Shown in pieces: positions 39,230 to 50,484 of a stretch of DNA of 64,000 bases. The DNA is taken from positions 4,856,414 through 4,920,413 of the forward strand of contig OZ026835.1 in the NCBI GenBank assembly GCA_964023205.1, written 5' to 3'. The stretch's first letter is position 1; the number at the start of each line of letters is the position of its first letter. Both the position numbers and the translations under genes were made by a program. The notes beneath the pieces are model-generated. The model worked only from the letters and a program-made list of their open reading frames with translations, made no database searches and was not told the DNA's origin. Origin of the DNA: Lutraria lutraria. Lineage: Eukaryota > Mollusca > Bivalvia > Venerida > Mactridae.

Positions 39230-39305
39230 CGAGGGCTCAGCGCAACACTGTCGTAACTTGTTCTTATTTCAATATGAGTTACGACACTGTTGCGTTGAAC
39301 CCTCG
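39230..39305. repeat. 76-bp hairpin element, copy B (inverted relative to A)
   Basis: Reverse complement of the 15863-15938 element with a single A/G difference. Here the palindrome extends outward through flanking ATAT on each side, so a target duplication of ATAT cannot be told from extra palindrome. The two copies are 23 kb apart in MAP7 introns. Confidence 0.75.
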
Positions 39306-40757
39306 ATATGCAATGAACACTTAAAACAATGCTACACATGTTTATTAAATTGAAACAATTAAATAGTTAAATGAATCATGTTCACTTGATGATCCAATAC
39401 CTGTATTACATATAAGGATCGCTGTGGCCTTATAAGTTAATGGGTCGTCCTTTCAGAATATGTCAAGAAAATTTCATTTTTTCATAAATTCCATTCAAAG
39501 CGGAATTGGTATTGCATCAGTTCAATATCAGTAAGCAAGCCAACTTCAACTGCAAGCCATGGCATTTTAAAACTTCTAGATATTAAATGGAGCATAATTA
39601 TCGTCAGTGTATACACATGTACCGTTATATATATATAGGTCATAAAAATATGGATAAAATTAAGAACTGAAAATCAGGTATAAACTTTAAACAAGCATGT
39701 ACTAACCTTAGTGTGACATTTTATTTCCGCATTTAAATTTTCAATTTCCACAGTTTAACATGAATCATACTAAATATGTGCAATTTGTTGTTTCAAACTT
39801 CATCCACTTACAGTCCTGACAAGTTGAGAAACACAACAGTTTTAATATGACTGGATAAATTACATGTAGTTAATGATGATGCATTTATTACTTAGCATTA
39901 TAAACCATACATCAACTTAAACTCCATACTTTTAAAAAAAAATATATACAAAACAAATTTAGGTAATAAACAGTCAACAAAGGCAATGTACACACAGTGT
40001 ATAACCTTTAGTCACCTATATCTGACTTGAATAGAAGAAATTTTAATGTGCTTTTAATAGCAGATAACAAGGTCCATTCAATTATTCCTATAAAACTAGC
40101 ACAATAAGTAGGGTATGATTTCCAATATGTACAGTAAAATGTAAATAGAGGTAGGTTTAGTCGACTGGTATTATGATCTGAAAATTGACACCATTGACAC
40201 AGGTATCCAGATCATGTTTACATATACATTTTATTTATATCTATTCTGCAGTGACTCCGTGTATTGAAGTATTCTTCAAAGTTCAAATTATCTACAGTTA
40301 CACAGTTAAAATACCATACAAAACAAACCAGGGTTGTCATACTACAGTCCAAAGATAGCAATCACCAAACTACAAGTCAATGAATGTATAATTACATGTT
40401 GATTACATCTGACCATTGGCACAAAAACTAATTATTCATTGCTCTGTATTTCAGATCATACCTAGAGTTAAATGTGTTTCACTTTTCGTGATATATTTAT
40501 CAATGATCTTTTATGTTAAATTTGACAGCAGGACCCTGATGATATAGGTCTGTATTAGTGTAACTATGTTACTTTTGTAATGGACAACTCCTGTAATCAA
40601 AGTACAGTTAACTTGAATTTAATGGCTACCAATAAATATGATAGAAACAAAATTTGAACAATGGCTATTGAGGTTCTTAAGCAAACACATTAAATTGTAC
40701 AAAAGATTAATAAAAAGATTTAAGTCACCTGAATATGCACAGAACTTAAGTTATATA

Positions 40758-40943
40758 CAGTGCAACCTCTCCAAAGCAACACCCTATGGTAGAAGCAAAA
40801 TTATGTCTGTTGTTGTTGAAAGGTTGTTGCTCTAGAGAGGTTAGATTTGAAGTTCAATTGATTATCATGCAATGAAAAAAATCGTGCTGCTGTTGCATGG
40901 AGGTTGTTGCTCATAAGATGGCTGCTCTGGAGAGGTTATGCTG
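40758..40943. mobile_element. AACCTCT-family TIR element
   Basis: The left end is CAGTGCAACCTCTCCAAAGC and the right end is CTCTGGAGAGGTTATGCTG. The interior has inverted GGTTGTTGCTCTAGAGAGGT blocks, so the element is partly palindromic. It is bordered by TA at the left. Confidence 0.6.
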
Positions 40944-41499
40944 AATTATTGATACACAAATCAATCTCTAAACAAAAGCCAGCTGTGCATAAAGACCATA
41001 TCCCCCCCCCCTTAACTTAAGTTGGTGTTATTATAGAGGTTTGCCTATAGTGTACAGATATAGCTGCAGCACGCTTCATGCAATGCTTTTAATCTAGATC
41101 ATTAATATGCTGTCCTTGTCATGGGTCTATAACCAGTCACTTCTACATTGTTAATGGTTTGATACATGACTCATTTTAAACTGAAAATGTCAGTCGAATA
41201 TCAAATGGAATATATCTTAAATCACTGAAGAACAAGCATTAAAGATATTTCTAATTATCATTTATGTATTATAATTACTGACTTACTATAATATATACAC
41301 ACAAACTAACCTTAATGTATAATTTATAATGCTGAAATCTTTACAAAGTTATGGAGTACTCTATCATCTCTGAACAGAAAAATATAAGTATGGCCAAATC
41401 ATGATCAAACAAGACTACACAAACACTCAATTGAATCCATCCATGTCTTGATCTTGAGATATTGTAAATAATGTGACCAGAGAAAAACAACTTTTATAC

Positions 41500-41545
41500 C
41501 TTCAAGTTTTTTATGATTTTTTAGTAGACCTTCAAATTCCTCCAT
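41500..41545 (-). CDS. Candidate alternative first exon of MAP7 (weak)
   Basis: An ATG-led frame, MEEFEGLLKNHKKLE, ends one base into a codon at donor GAAG|GTATAA, so it is in phase 1 like the main first exon and could splice to exon 2. The frame stays open for about ten codons upstream of the ATG, until a stop near 41590. A possible acceptor, gtaaacag, precedes it. If that acceptor were used the exon would start in phase 2, which does not fit MAP7 exon 1. It is therefore a first exon, part of another minus-strand gene, or chance. Confidence 0.25.
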
Positions 41546-42264
41546 TACCTGAGCAGCAACCTTTAACCTGTTTACTATTCAAGACAGAGTCAGACTATAA
41601 TGCTAGGAAACTTTAACATAAAATTGTAACCAAAATACAAAGAAGTTTGTCCTAAGAAGTTTTATAGGAACCAGTGAATATACCTTTACATTCTTTCATA
41701 CACTGGTACCTTTAACCTAATCATACTTAAGTTTCTGCAATGCCAGGAAACTATAAGTCTAAGGTAAACAGACAAACATTGTAAAGTAATGTTATCTATG
41801 GTACCACATTACAGTAAACAGACTAGAGTATGATTAATACACAACATAGTTGACATACAATGTACTTCTAGGGAAAATCAAAATATTAATAACTGTAACA
41901 TAAACCAATCAATCATACAGCATTTATTAATTAAAACCACTTATAATTAAATAACCGTCAATATAAAAGTAAAGTGTATTGTGTCATATTTATATTTTAT
42001 ATTCTGGTTATTATTTCCATTCCAACAAAGTACTCAACATCATATAAAACAGTAGGGTTGAAAATTATCATGTAAGTTCCAGGAAAATGTATTACATTGT
42101 AAAAGTATTATTCATAAGTACCATGTAAATGTGTTATCATTATGAACCACGTGAAAAGTAATATATCCTTTAATGTACCATTGTAAAATTAATATTTTGC
42201 CCTTATGTTACTATTAATTTATGTACCATTGTAAAAATATTATCAAGCCCTTATTTAAATATCG

Positions 42265-42680
42265 TTATGTGCCATGTAAAAGTCATATCCTTATGTGCCA
42301 TGTTAAAGTCATAACCTTATGTGCCAATTAAAAGTCATATCCTTATGTGCCATGTTAAAGTCATATCCTTACGTGCCATGTAAAAGTCATATCCTTATGT
42401 GCCATGTTAAAGTCATAACCTTATGTGCCATGTAAAAGTCATATCCTTACGTGCCATGTAAAAGTCATAACCTTATGTGCCATGTAAAAGTCATAACCTT
42501 ATGTGCCATGTAAAAGTCATATCCTTACGTGCCATGTAAAAGTCATAACCTTATGTGCCATGTTAAAGTCATAACCTTATGTGCCATGTAAAAGTCATAA
42601 CCTTATGTGCCATGTAAAAGTCATATCCTTATGTGCCATGTAAAAGTCATATCCTTATGTGCCATGTAAAAGACATATCC
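42265..42680. repeat. Minisatellite, 26-bp unit, 16 copies
   Basis: Sixteen head-to-tail units of TTATGTGCCATGTAAAAGTC plus ATATCC fill 416 bp exactly. Common variants are TGTTAAAG for TGTAAAAG, ATAACC for ATATCC, and TTACGTG for TTATGTG. Diverged relatives of the unit continue upstream to about 42100 (taccatgtaaatgtgttatc and similar), so the array grew from one edge of an older array. Confidence 0.92.
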
Positions 42681-44679
42681 TTAAATTTAAATAACTTTAA
42701 AGATTTCATTTCTAATATGTCAGTGGTAGAAAATGATGAAAACAATACCTGTCATTTATAAACAACCTGAATTAAAATCCAATTACTTAGAATACACCAA
42801 GTTTTGTCACTGATAGGGTTTATTTACATGTAAGATAGGGCACTCCAGCCTCTGTACATAGACTAGTGGGATAGTATTTGTATTGTATTACACCAAAACA
42901 TTTTGTACGGTAATATAATAAGGTATGGTAAAATAGAGGCCACAGACACACTGAGGCATGAAATTGTCATTCATGTCACACACCATCAGAATGTAGACAG
43001 TATAGTTGTAAATACCACAAATATGTGTTCAACTCAACATTTAAAAAGTTTTACTATCAAACTTATCATATTTTTGTAATATAAACTAAGGTAGGTAAAC
43101 ATAACTAGGTAACATGACCAGTGTGTGCAGATACACCAATCTACCTACAATCCTGAATTATATGAGGTAACAAACTGATAACTGTGTCAGCTGGGAGGGA
43201 CAAATTGTATTTTTATCTGTAAACAATCCTAAAATGGTTTCACCATAGTTTTGGTAGAAAATATTAATTCAATAATATGAATTAAAGGAATGCAGGTAAT
43301 TTAATTACATGAACGATTGAGATTTTATGTTGTTTTATGCATCAGGATAATTTCTATTCAAACAAATAAATCAAAAGAAACAATTCATAGACTACATGAT
43401 ATGTAATAAAACATGCAGATTAACTGTAGGACTGTTCTGGTATGTTATATTAATTTAATTAAAGGATGTTTAGTATAAATATAGAAAATGTGACAAAGTT
43501 TATTTCATTTTTTTCAGTCAAAGATGACTGCGTGAAAGCATCAATTACAATGAAAAGTAATATTAATCCACCATTTTTTTTTTTCAGAGTAGAAATGCAA
43601 GACTTCTATAAATGATATGTCAATGGCATGTCTAGTAGGACCATCATGCAACCATATACAGTCCAATGCAGATTTTGGAATGCAGTTAAAGGGTGTCAAG
43701 ATCTAAAGGTTTGCCAATGGCTGCAACATTGAAGGTATTAGATACGTAACACATAATGTGTATCTACATGTATACAAGTAGCGCTTGAACTTATTTGTTA
43801 AAATATTAGCAAACCTTTCAATAGGCTATTGAAAAGAAACAATTAACCACTAGACTGAATAAGGAATTTTTATTTATCCGCCGCTTAATTAACAGCCCAT
43901 TCAACAGCTATGCCGGTCAGGCAATTTTTAAGAAAGTTCACAAGCCCAAATAGAAATTTGCTAGCCCATGCAGACTTCAAACTAGTGGGTCAGTGGGTTA
44001 GCGCAAAGACCGTACATGTATTGTGATATGCATTGTATCACAAGACACAATTACCTCTAGCAAACCTCAGAAACAGAACACAGTAAACTTGTGTTCATAT
44101 ATTGTACAGGTGACATGCCAATACAATGTCATGTGAACGAACCAACTTGTACATGTTTATATCGTTCTTAAATCATTTACCTTTGATGTTAATGTATGAC
44201 ACAATGTGACCCCATACATTAATGCTGACAAGTTATTGGGCAATATCACTTCTCTTCTACAGAATAAACATAAAATAAATGTCTGACTTAATATACATGT
44301 ACAATAACAAACTTATTACAGTATAAAATATCAATGATAATTCAAGTTTTACTAGATGTACATTCAGTGAAATAAAAAAAACATCATGTCATGTGCTTAT
44401 AGATGCATGTTTATTCATATGTGTGTTCAAACAACATTAATTCAAACAGTGTAGAAATACAAGAACAGACCTGTATCCCTGAATGTGCATAAATTAAGTA
44501 ACAGTTTACGTCATTCATGTTTACATTAAATCATATAATTTTATTAAAACAAAGTAAATTAATTATCAAATATCACAGAAAAAATATCTTCCTTGAATAG
44601 CATTGAGTTATTGCCCATTCTTATGAATTATCATTTTAGAACTTGTAGATGTATCATAAATTTGATAACTGCAACCTTG

Positions 44680-44780
44680 ACCTTAGACATACTGACCTAA
44701 AAATTAATATGGACCATCTACATTTGATGACCAGCCTCCCAACCAAACCTAAAGAGCTTACATCAAATCATTCTTAGTCC
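44680..44780. repeat. 'ccttgac' class repeat
   Basis: CAACCTTGACCTTAGACATA and CATTTGATGACCAGCCTCCC are diverged copies of blocks in the 21240 repeat. It lies next to the third-family SINE. Confidence 0.45.
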
Positions 44781-44799
44781 TTAACCTGAGTACTATAAC

Positions 44800-44985
44800 C
44801 ATATTCTATCCGCAAGCTACTGACAAGCTACCCCATATAATTTAGAGGTGGAGAACAATTTTAGATAGGGTGTATATCTTCAGTCAAATTTGTCATGGAC
44901 AGTGTGAGCCTCGCCCGAGTGGTGAACTCACAACCTCTTAATCATTAGTCCAACGCTCTAACCACTGATCTATCCAGGCGGTAAT
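44800..44985 (-). mobile_element. tRNA-derived SINE, third family
   Basis: On the minus strand GATAGATCAGTGGTTAGAGC gives a clear A box, and TTGTGAGTTCACCACTCG stands where the B box should be. A body with CACCTCTAAATTATATGGGG and TAGCTTGTCAGTAGCTTGCG follows. The body is shared by a fragment at 46944-47010. Confidence 0.6.
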
Positions 44986-46943
44986 TTAAAGCTGTGATTC
45001 TTCAAGAGAGAATGTGAGGTAGATGCCCAAAATTCTAATCCATTCTAATAATTTGAAAATATTGCTCCATTACATAATTTACAATTATAAACATTGATGT
45101 AAATAACAACAGTTAAAATGAATGACATTCAATTATAAATATTAATATACAATCAATAAGAATGAATGATCCACTTATATTCAAGGTTGGTCATGTGACA
45201 GTTTGACAGACAGGGCTGACAGTTGATGAAATAACTGACCAATACTGGCCAGGTGTGTAACATTCTCAATTAATTTGTAATTAATGTAACTCCTACAGCT
45301 GAGCATGTCTATAAATAGCAAACTTGTACCAAATGACTTGACTATAGTCATTAAATACAATGACAAGGCTTTCTCTATATTGTGAGTGCATTTCCTGTTT
45401 GAAGTATTTTGTCACACAGTATTTCGCTACATCTATACATAATACATCTACGAATAGATAAGGCAAATGTACAACAGGAAGAAACATGCATCAAAGTCCA
45501 GATTACTCAAGCTGTATGTAATCCAGGAGGAAGAAAATGAATTGAACTTTCAAGGTCATGAACATAAAATCGCTTGGGAAGTTTTTGTTTTTTTATGAGG
45601 AAACAAATCATACACAAGAAATTTATAAATCATTATGTATCTGTTAATTTAACCATCATTTATATGAATTAACTCAGAGCGTTCTACAGACACAAGACAA
45701 AACGGCAGATTATGATGAGTTATGTGTAGATCATTCAGGCAATAAAATTCTGTCTTGTAAAAAAAATGAAATTTCACAATAAAGACCCATTCAACAATTA
45801 TGGTCATTTCATGGGGGTCCCAGAGTGGGAAGATAGATACAAATGTACAGGAGAAATTAGCATTTACATCCCTTCTCTTTTCAAATAAGAAAAAAGAAAA
45901 ACTCTGCAAGTGAAGGTAAAGATTATCTCAATTTGACAAATTTTCCATATGCAAATTTAAGCTTTTATTATTCTTCAGATGATATATATCTAACTAGTTT
46001 TAGCTTTCCAATAAGTGGGAATCTCCACATTTAATTGAATTTTGAGATAACAATAAACATAGAAAATTCACACACAAACTGTCATTCATTTACAAACACA
46101 GCTGCTGGAATGAATTGAAAAAAAGTAGTTTCAATTTGAGATGATGCAGGTGTGGAGAATGCAACAACGGAGGTAACCATTACTGATAAATAATTAATAT
46201 TGTACAGAAAGCCAAATTTTCTTTAGGCAAGACTCCGCAAAAGATTAATGAACAGTGACTGGTTTCTTAAGTTATACTTAGTACATCAAATTTTTATCAT
46301 GATTTATTACTCTGCAAAATCATAATACAAGAACATCACATACACAAAACTCACCAGAGCACTAATTCCAAATTTCCAATTGATACAATTTAATCTACTA
46401 GTATTAAGTCCATTCACAAACACTTATAAATGTAAATATATAATTAATGCAAACCATGTAAATAATACATACATGTTACTTGCATATATATATATCCATT
46501 TACCTCATTATATCACTTTGCCCAACATATTGAAATTGATTACATTGATATCATATGATGACAGGGTTTCTTCAGATGCATGCACACATGTATAATGACA
46601 CATTTAGTCATGTAGTTTGTATGTTAACAGGCTGTCTGTCAAACAGTAGCTGTCATTTAACACATTTGGGTTTATTAATATGTCAATGTCTGAATATAAA
46701 AATAATATAAAAAAATCATAATGATGTATGCTTATATGGAAACAATTACAGCAAATTGAGCAATGTATGAAAAACATATTATAATAAGCAGACATCCTTA
46801 TTTTTGGTAATTTGCAGACATGTGTACATTAAATGTTTATTTATTTCAATGGATTTTTAACACCATTTTCAACATTGTTTCAGTTATATGGTGGCAGACA
46901 GCTATCCTAACCAGCTTCCATGGACTTCATTTAGGCCTTAACC

Positions 46944-47010
46944 AGTACTAACCAGGTTCCATCCGCAAGCTTCGATCGAGCTACCCCATATAATTCAGAG
47001 GTGAAGGACA
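46944..47010 (-). mobile_element. SINE body fragment
   Basis: ATCCGCAAGCTTCGATCGAG and CTACCCCATATAATTCAGAG match the body of the 44800-44985 element in the same orientation. No tRNA head is present. Confidence 0.5.
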
Positions 47011-47700
47011 ATGTAATGTAGGATGTAACATTTTTACATCACATTTTATCTTTCATCAACAAACCCTCTGAAGTCATGATCTTTGTTGATAATTAATTAT
47101 AATAGAGCAAAGCAGGAAACAAGACAGGTCACTCTTCACAAGTGTGTATTTCGATAATGATATCTACACATGATTGAAATCTATGTGTTTTATTTATCAG
47201 ACAACCAATTTTTATTCACAAGTCTCAATCCAAATTTTAAAGAAAATCGTAATATAACTCCTTAAACTTGATGAAGATTTTGACATAAATTTCAGTATGA
47301 TGAGTATCGTATGCAAATTACATTAATTTCCCTATGATGTAAGTTATAAATACTGTAGTACATACTAACAGACTAGCAGTTACAGTGCAACATTTCACTT
47401 CAGGGCCTTTCAAAACAATGACCTCTGCAAGTTTCATGCAAGTTCAATCATAAAATTGGCCCACATAATAACCCAAAATAGGAAGGTTACGTGTAATGTA
47501 AACTGTTAAAATTGGGCAAAGAAAAGATGGCCTAATGTATTCCATTTGAGTTGCTTAATAGTACAGTCAACAATAAACACAAGTAGCCTGGCACACTCTA
47601 GCAAGATTGTACAAGATTTGATCCTTGATCTACATGTGAGGTAGTTCTGGGTCCCATAACTAAATTGGTCTTTTTTATTTCGTCTTGTTGACCATTTTAG

Positions 47701-47838
47701 TTATGGAATTGTCCTCTTACAAAGTCAACAGCTTAAGACGCTTGTTCATGCGTCTATCCAATCAGATCAATTTACATGCTTTCCGGAATGCTACGGACTT
47801 AATCCAAAGCATTTACAAGGAAAATTTTGAAATTATGG
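47701..47838 (+). CDS. Candidate gene, first coding exon
   Basis: A long pyrimidine tract ending gaccattttag precedes the exon. Two bases later an ATG opens MELSSYKVNSLRRLFMRLSN, then QINLHAFRNATDLIQSIYKE and NFEIM, ending in phase 1 at ATGG|GTAGTA. The peptide looks like an amphipathic helix with regular Leu/Ile/Phe. The acceptor implies a 5' UTR exon upstream, or an earlier coding exon in phase 1. Base use is richer in CG than the surrounding intron. No family is recognised. Confidence 0.45.
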
Positions 47839-48363
47839 GTAGTATGAAACATCGGCAAAATGTTTGATAACTTTCGTCTGTTGATGGTATATTTTTGGTC
47901 ATATTGATAGATTATACTATATTTCATCCAATCTGACTAAAGTATTCGATCTTCCTTACGGCAAGATCTGATGACGGCCTATACCAGTTTCTATTTTCAA
48001 AAGTCGGAATTTCCATTATCACTATTTATATCTATTTATAATTCAGCCAATCGTATAACTCGTTTCATCGGTACTTTGGCCGACCTGACGATGTTATTTA
48101 AACGTTAGTAAACATTAAATTACGTATAACATATTTGTCTGCAACCACTTTTTGATGTTTTTAGTAATCCTGATCGATTTGGCCATAGTAGTACAGAAAA
48201 TTTAATAAACACGCATGTCACATGGGCGCTACCATTACATTTAGTTGCGTAAGAATAGGTGTTCGTGATAACTACAAGTCAAATATTGTTTTTTACTGCG
48301 GTTAAAAATAGAATCAGATCACTTTCAGAATTATGAAAGTAAGGCGCTGATTGGCTAGTGGAA

Positions 48364-48384
48364 AAGGTCACCTGAGGTGACCTT
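48364..48384. promoter_or_regulatory. Palindromic AGGTCA-type site in MAP7 intron 1
   Basis: Two 10-bp perfect arms, AAGGTCACCT and AGGTGACCTT, flank a single G. It contains AGGTCA half-sites in inverted arrangement and AGGTGA overlaps, as bound by nuclear receptors. It lies 640 bp inside the main MAP7 transcript and 540 bp downstream of the first exon of the candidate opposite gene. Function is inferred from sequence alone. Confidence 0.35.
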
Positions 48385-48553
48385 CTATAGGTCGTCTTCA
48401 GATCCTCATAGCGTAGCGGGTTTGAGGATATGATTTTAATCAGATTGTATTTCATCGAATTGTACACAAGTTTTACGGAAATTTGTGCGTTAAATAGGAA
48501 AACGAACGCGACTCAGATTGAGTCGTTTACCTGTTAGCTTTTAAAGAACAAGT

Positions 48554-48598
48554 GGCTTTGACGATGAACTGCAATGCAAACATATCATCGTCAAAGCC
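48554..48598. other. Perfect 14-bp-arm hairpin in MAP7 intron 1
   Basis: GGCTTTGACGATGA and its exact complement TCATCGTCAAAGCC surround a 17-nt loop with TGCAATGCAAAC. It is the only perfect stem of this length noticed outside mobile elements and is 390 bp from the MAP7 first exon. Confidence 0.5.
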
Positions 48599-48983
48599 CC
48601 TTCGACTACATGTGAGGCATCAAAAAATGACTCAACTGTCACTCATGGCAATTCAGCAATTCCATTCACATGGATAAAGAACTGTGCAAGAACGCATATT
48701 AATACTTCAACGTCGAGAATAACAAGAATTCAAGAAAGCTCTGCACGTCAAACTTGTGAATTTGAACCTGTCAGACGAAATTTAAAACTGTATGTGCCTC
48801 ACGTAAGGCAATAAAAACATCCAATAACCATTTCAGACGATCAAAATGTGAGCCTGCTCTGACAACAGCCATACAAAGTAACGCATTTTATCACATAACT
48901 AAAGTAAAGTCATGTATCTAACTAAAAAGCAAGTTTTCATGTTTTTTATGATTTGCGAAAGAGAAGGAAACGCCTTTTTTTAC

Positions 48984-49026
48984 CATCCGGTCCTAGATTC
49001 ACCTTCGGCTCTTCTTCGTCCGCCAT
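48984..49026 (-). CDS. MAP7: MAP7 coding exon 1 (main start)
   Basis: This exon encodes the N-terminus MADEEEPKVNLGPD and ends one base into the next codon (phase 1) at a GTAAAA donor. The start codon lies in CAAAATGGCGGAC, close to the TISU/YY1 context that favours initiation from very short 5' UTRs. The extra G joins the GT that opens exon 2 to give Gly, restoring frame exactly. The peptide is short and acidic, as in many cytoskeletal MAPs. A CRE and an E-box sit directly upstream. The assignment depends on phase agreement and promoter context, since 14 residues are too few for homology alone. Confidence 0.72.
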
Positions 49027-49080
49027 TTTGAAATGACGTCACGTGCAAGAGTTACTCATCCTGTGTTACGGCCTACTCCA
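49027..49080 (-). promoter_or_regulatory. Compact MAP7 promoter: CRE/E-box next to TISU start
   Basis: A perfect palindromic CRE, TGACGTCA, occupies 49034-49041. It overlaps an E-box, CACGTG, at 49040-49045. The CRE ends only 7 bases before the ATG at 49026. The start codon is embedded in a YY1/TISU-like AAAATGGCGG. No TATA box is visible close upstream. TISU genes are known for 5' UTRs of a few to about 30 nt, which fits this packing. CREB/ATF- and USF/MYC-type binding is inferred from the motifs only. Confidence 0.5.
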
Positions 49081-49383
49081 ATTTCGCCTATTAAATAAAC
49101 TGTTACAAAGAAGGGCTATGGCAGAATTTGATGATGTTCGATTTCCTCCTTAGTGCATTTCTAGAGATGACACTCTTTGAATTTGCAAACCGCATCACTA
49201 GTTTTATTTCCAGCTTCCAAATGCAAATCTGCAAGAACAATAACTTTAACAGACTAATTAGTTTTGCTTGTGAGCGTTGTCTCCCTTTCAATGATTGAAC
49301 ATTTCCGTAAAATCCGGAAAATGTCAAATTCTCTATAAATGCATTATTTTTGTTCCGACCAATGCTTTATTTGATTCCTTTAG

Positions 49384-49434
49384 ATGTGAGATGTCATATT
49401 AATCTTCAATGGAAAAATAAATTACCACCAAATA
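49384..49434 (+). CDS. Candidate gene, exon 2 (51 nt)
   Basis: A short exon between acceptor gattcctttag and a perfect donor, AATA|GTAAGT, phase 1 to 1. It encodes VRCHINLQWKNKLPPN, a beta-like stretch with one Cys and one Trp. With the G left by the previous exon its first codon is Asp. It lies 360 bp beyond the MAP7 start codon on the opposite strand, so transcription of this gene would cross the MAP7 promoter. Confidence 0.4.
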
Positions 49435-50143
49435 GTAAGTTTTTCAGATTTTCCGGAAAAGATAAAAATGGTCATACAAGTATCATTCTTCAATCGACCA
49501 TAAAAACACGCATTATCATAAAGGGAATATCCTGGGTGATCTTGTAACCTCTATTTTATGATAAAATATATATGCATATACTGATTCATGAAGAATAAAA
49601 TAAATAAGTATCTTAAAATATCAAAATAATAACAGTACAGTGCAGTAGGCCTTTGCATGTTCTTAATTTATTAGTTGTGATTTGTATTCGCCATGTACAA
49701 TTTTTCTCTAACAGATACCTAGACATAATTTATTTGGACATTTTTAAGCCTAATAATTTGGTACTAAAACAGACTTAATTTAGTAGAAATAACATTACCG
49801 GTACCAAAGCAGACAAAACTAAACATATTTTAGTTGCAAGTTACAGCTTAAATATAAAACTGTCATCATATAATTTTACATTTTCTTAAACCTTCGATGA
49901 TTCCTTTCTCAGGGATACCATTTTCAATTCTTTTGGTTGAAAAACTCGTAATTAGGTAGCAAAAAACATTTTTTTATTATTATTGGTTGAAGAACTTGAC
50001 TTTTATTTTACCGGGAAATCATAAAAATCTCATAAATTTGTAGCGAAAACAGAAAAATGCACCAAATCTAGACGCACTTTACCGTACAATTCAATAATTC
50101 TAATACTGTCATAATAAATTTGAACATTTCCGGAAACCTTATA

Positions 50144-50162
50144 CCCCCCCCCCCCCCCCCCC
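50144..50162. repeat. 19-base C run
   Basis: A pure C homopolymer in AT-rich DNA 1.1 kb upstream of the MAP7 start. Shorter runs lie at 22483-22499 and near 15100. Lengths may include sequencing error. Confidence 0.7.
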
Positions 50163-50484
50163 TTTACAATGGTTGTATCTTTTTAAATTCGGTTAAAAAT
50201 ATTGCTTTTATTACCACTTATATATATATATATCTTTTCCGGAGATTTTCCGCGTTTTACACTTCGCCATGAGAGATTAATCTTTACTTCGTTCACCTGA
50301 AGTGCAATATTACGACTATTTTGATTATCTATTTTCTATTATCAAGATAACTAAATAGTTTCCATTTTGGACACGTTTTGTGACTAAACAACTGCAACCA
50401 CGTTATGCCCAATTCATATTTTGCCCGCGTCTACAGTACTGAGAGCCCGTATGCATTCCGTATCTCCTTGTCGTGTGAACTTTT

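Larger units (their letters stand above)
30216..48983. other. MAP7 intron 1
   Basis: About 18.8 kb of intron containing the alternative first exons (34561; 41500 weakly), TIR elements at 36702 and 40758, hairpin copy B at 39230, the 26-bp minisatellite, SINE pieces at 44800 and 46944, and the opposite-strand exon at 47701. Otherwise nothing is recognised. Confidence 0.5.
2689..49026 (-). other. MAP7: MAP7/ensconsin-family gene, 3' incomplete
   Basis: Whole locus of a microtubule-associated protein. MAP7 proteins bind the microtubule lattice through an N-terminal coiled coil and recruit kinesin-1 through a C-terminal helix. Nine minus-strand exons with GT-AG borders join in phase 1,1,0,1,1,1,0,0 into 593 uninterrupted codons. 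Order of parts: acidic start (residues 1-14), Ser/Asp/Glu-rich disordered region (15-167), charged coiled coil (about 168-275), Ser/Arg/Pro linker (about 280-490), second charged helix (about 505-530). No stop or poly(A) site was found, so the kinesin-binding end probably lies beyond the window's low edge. Intron 1 is about 19 kb and intron 2 about 17 kb. Exon joining is inference from phase and splice consensus; the family call rests on the coiled coil and linker motifs recognised by eye. Confidence 0.85.

Noticed and set aside
42265..42680. CRISPR-like array
   Set aside because: Units are head-to-tail without unique spacers and the genome is animal, so it is a minisatellite.
44900..44985. 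Possible functional tRNA gene on the minus strand
   Set aside because: The A box is good but the B-box region and acceptor stem do not fit a tRNA, and a SINE body follows, shared with 46944-47010.
49118..49152. Plus-strand ATG with MAEFDDVRFPP as first exon of the novel gene
   Set aside because: It reaches a stop after 11 codons and has no credible donor in phase 1. The 47701 exon fits exon 2 exactly.
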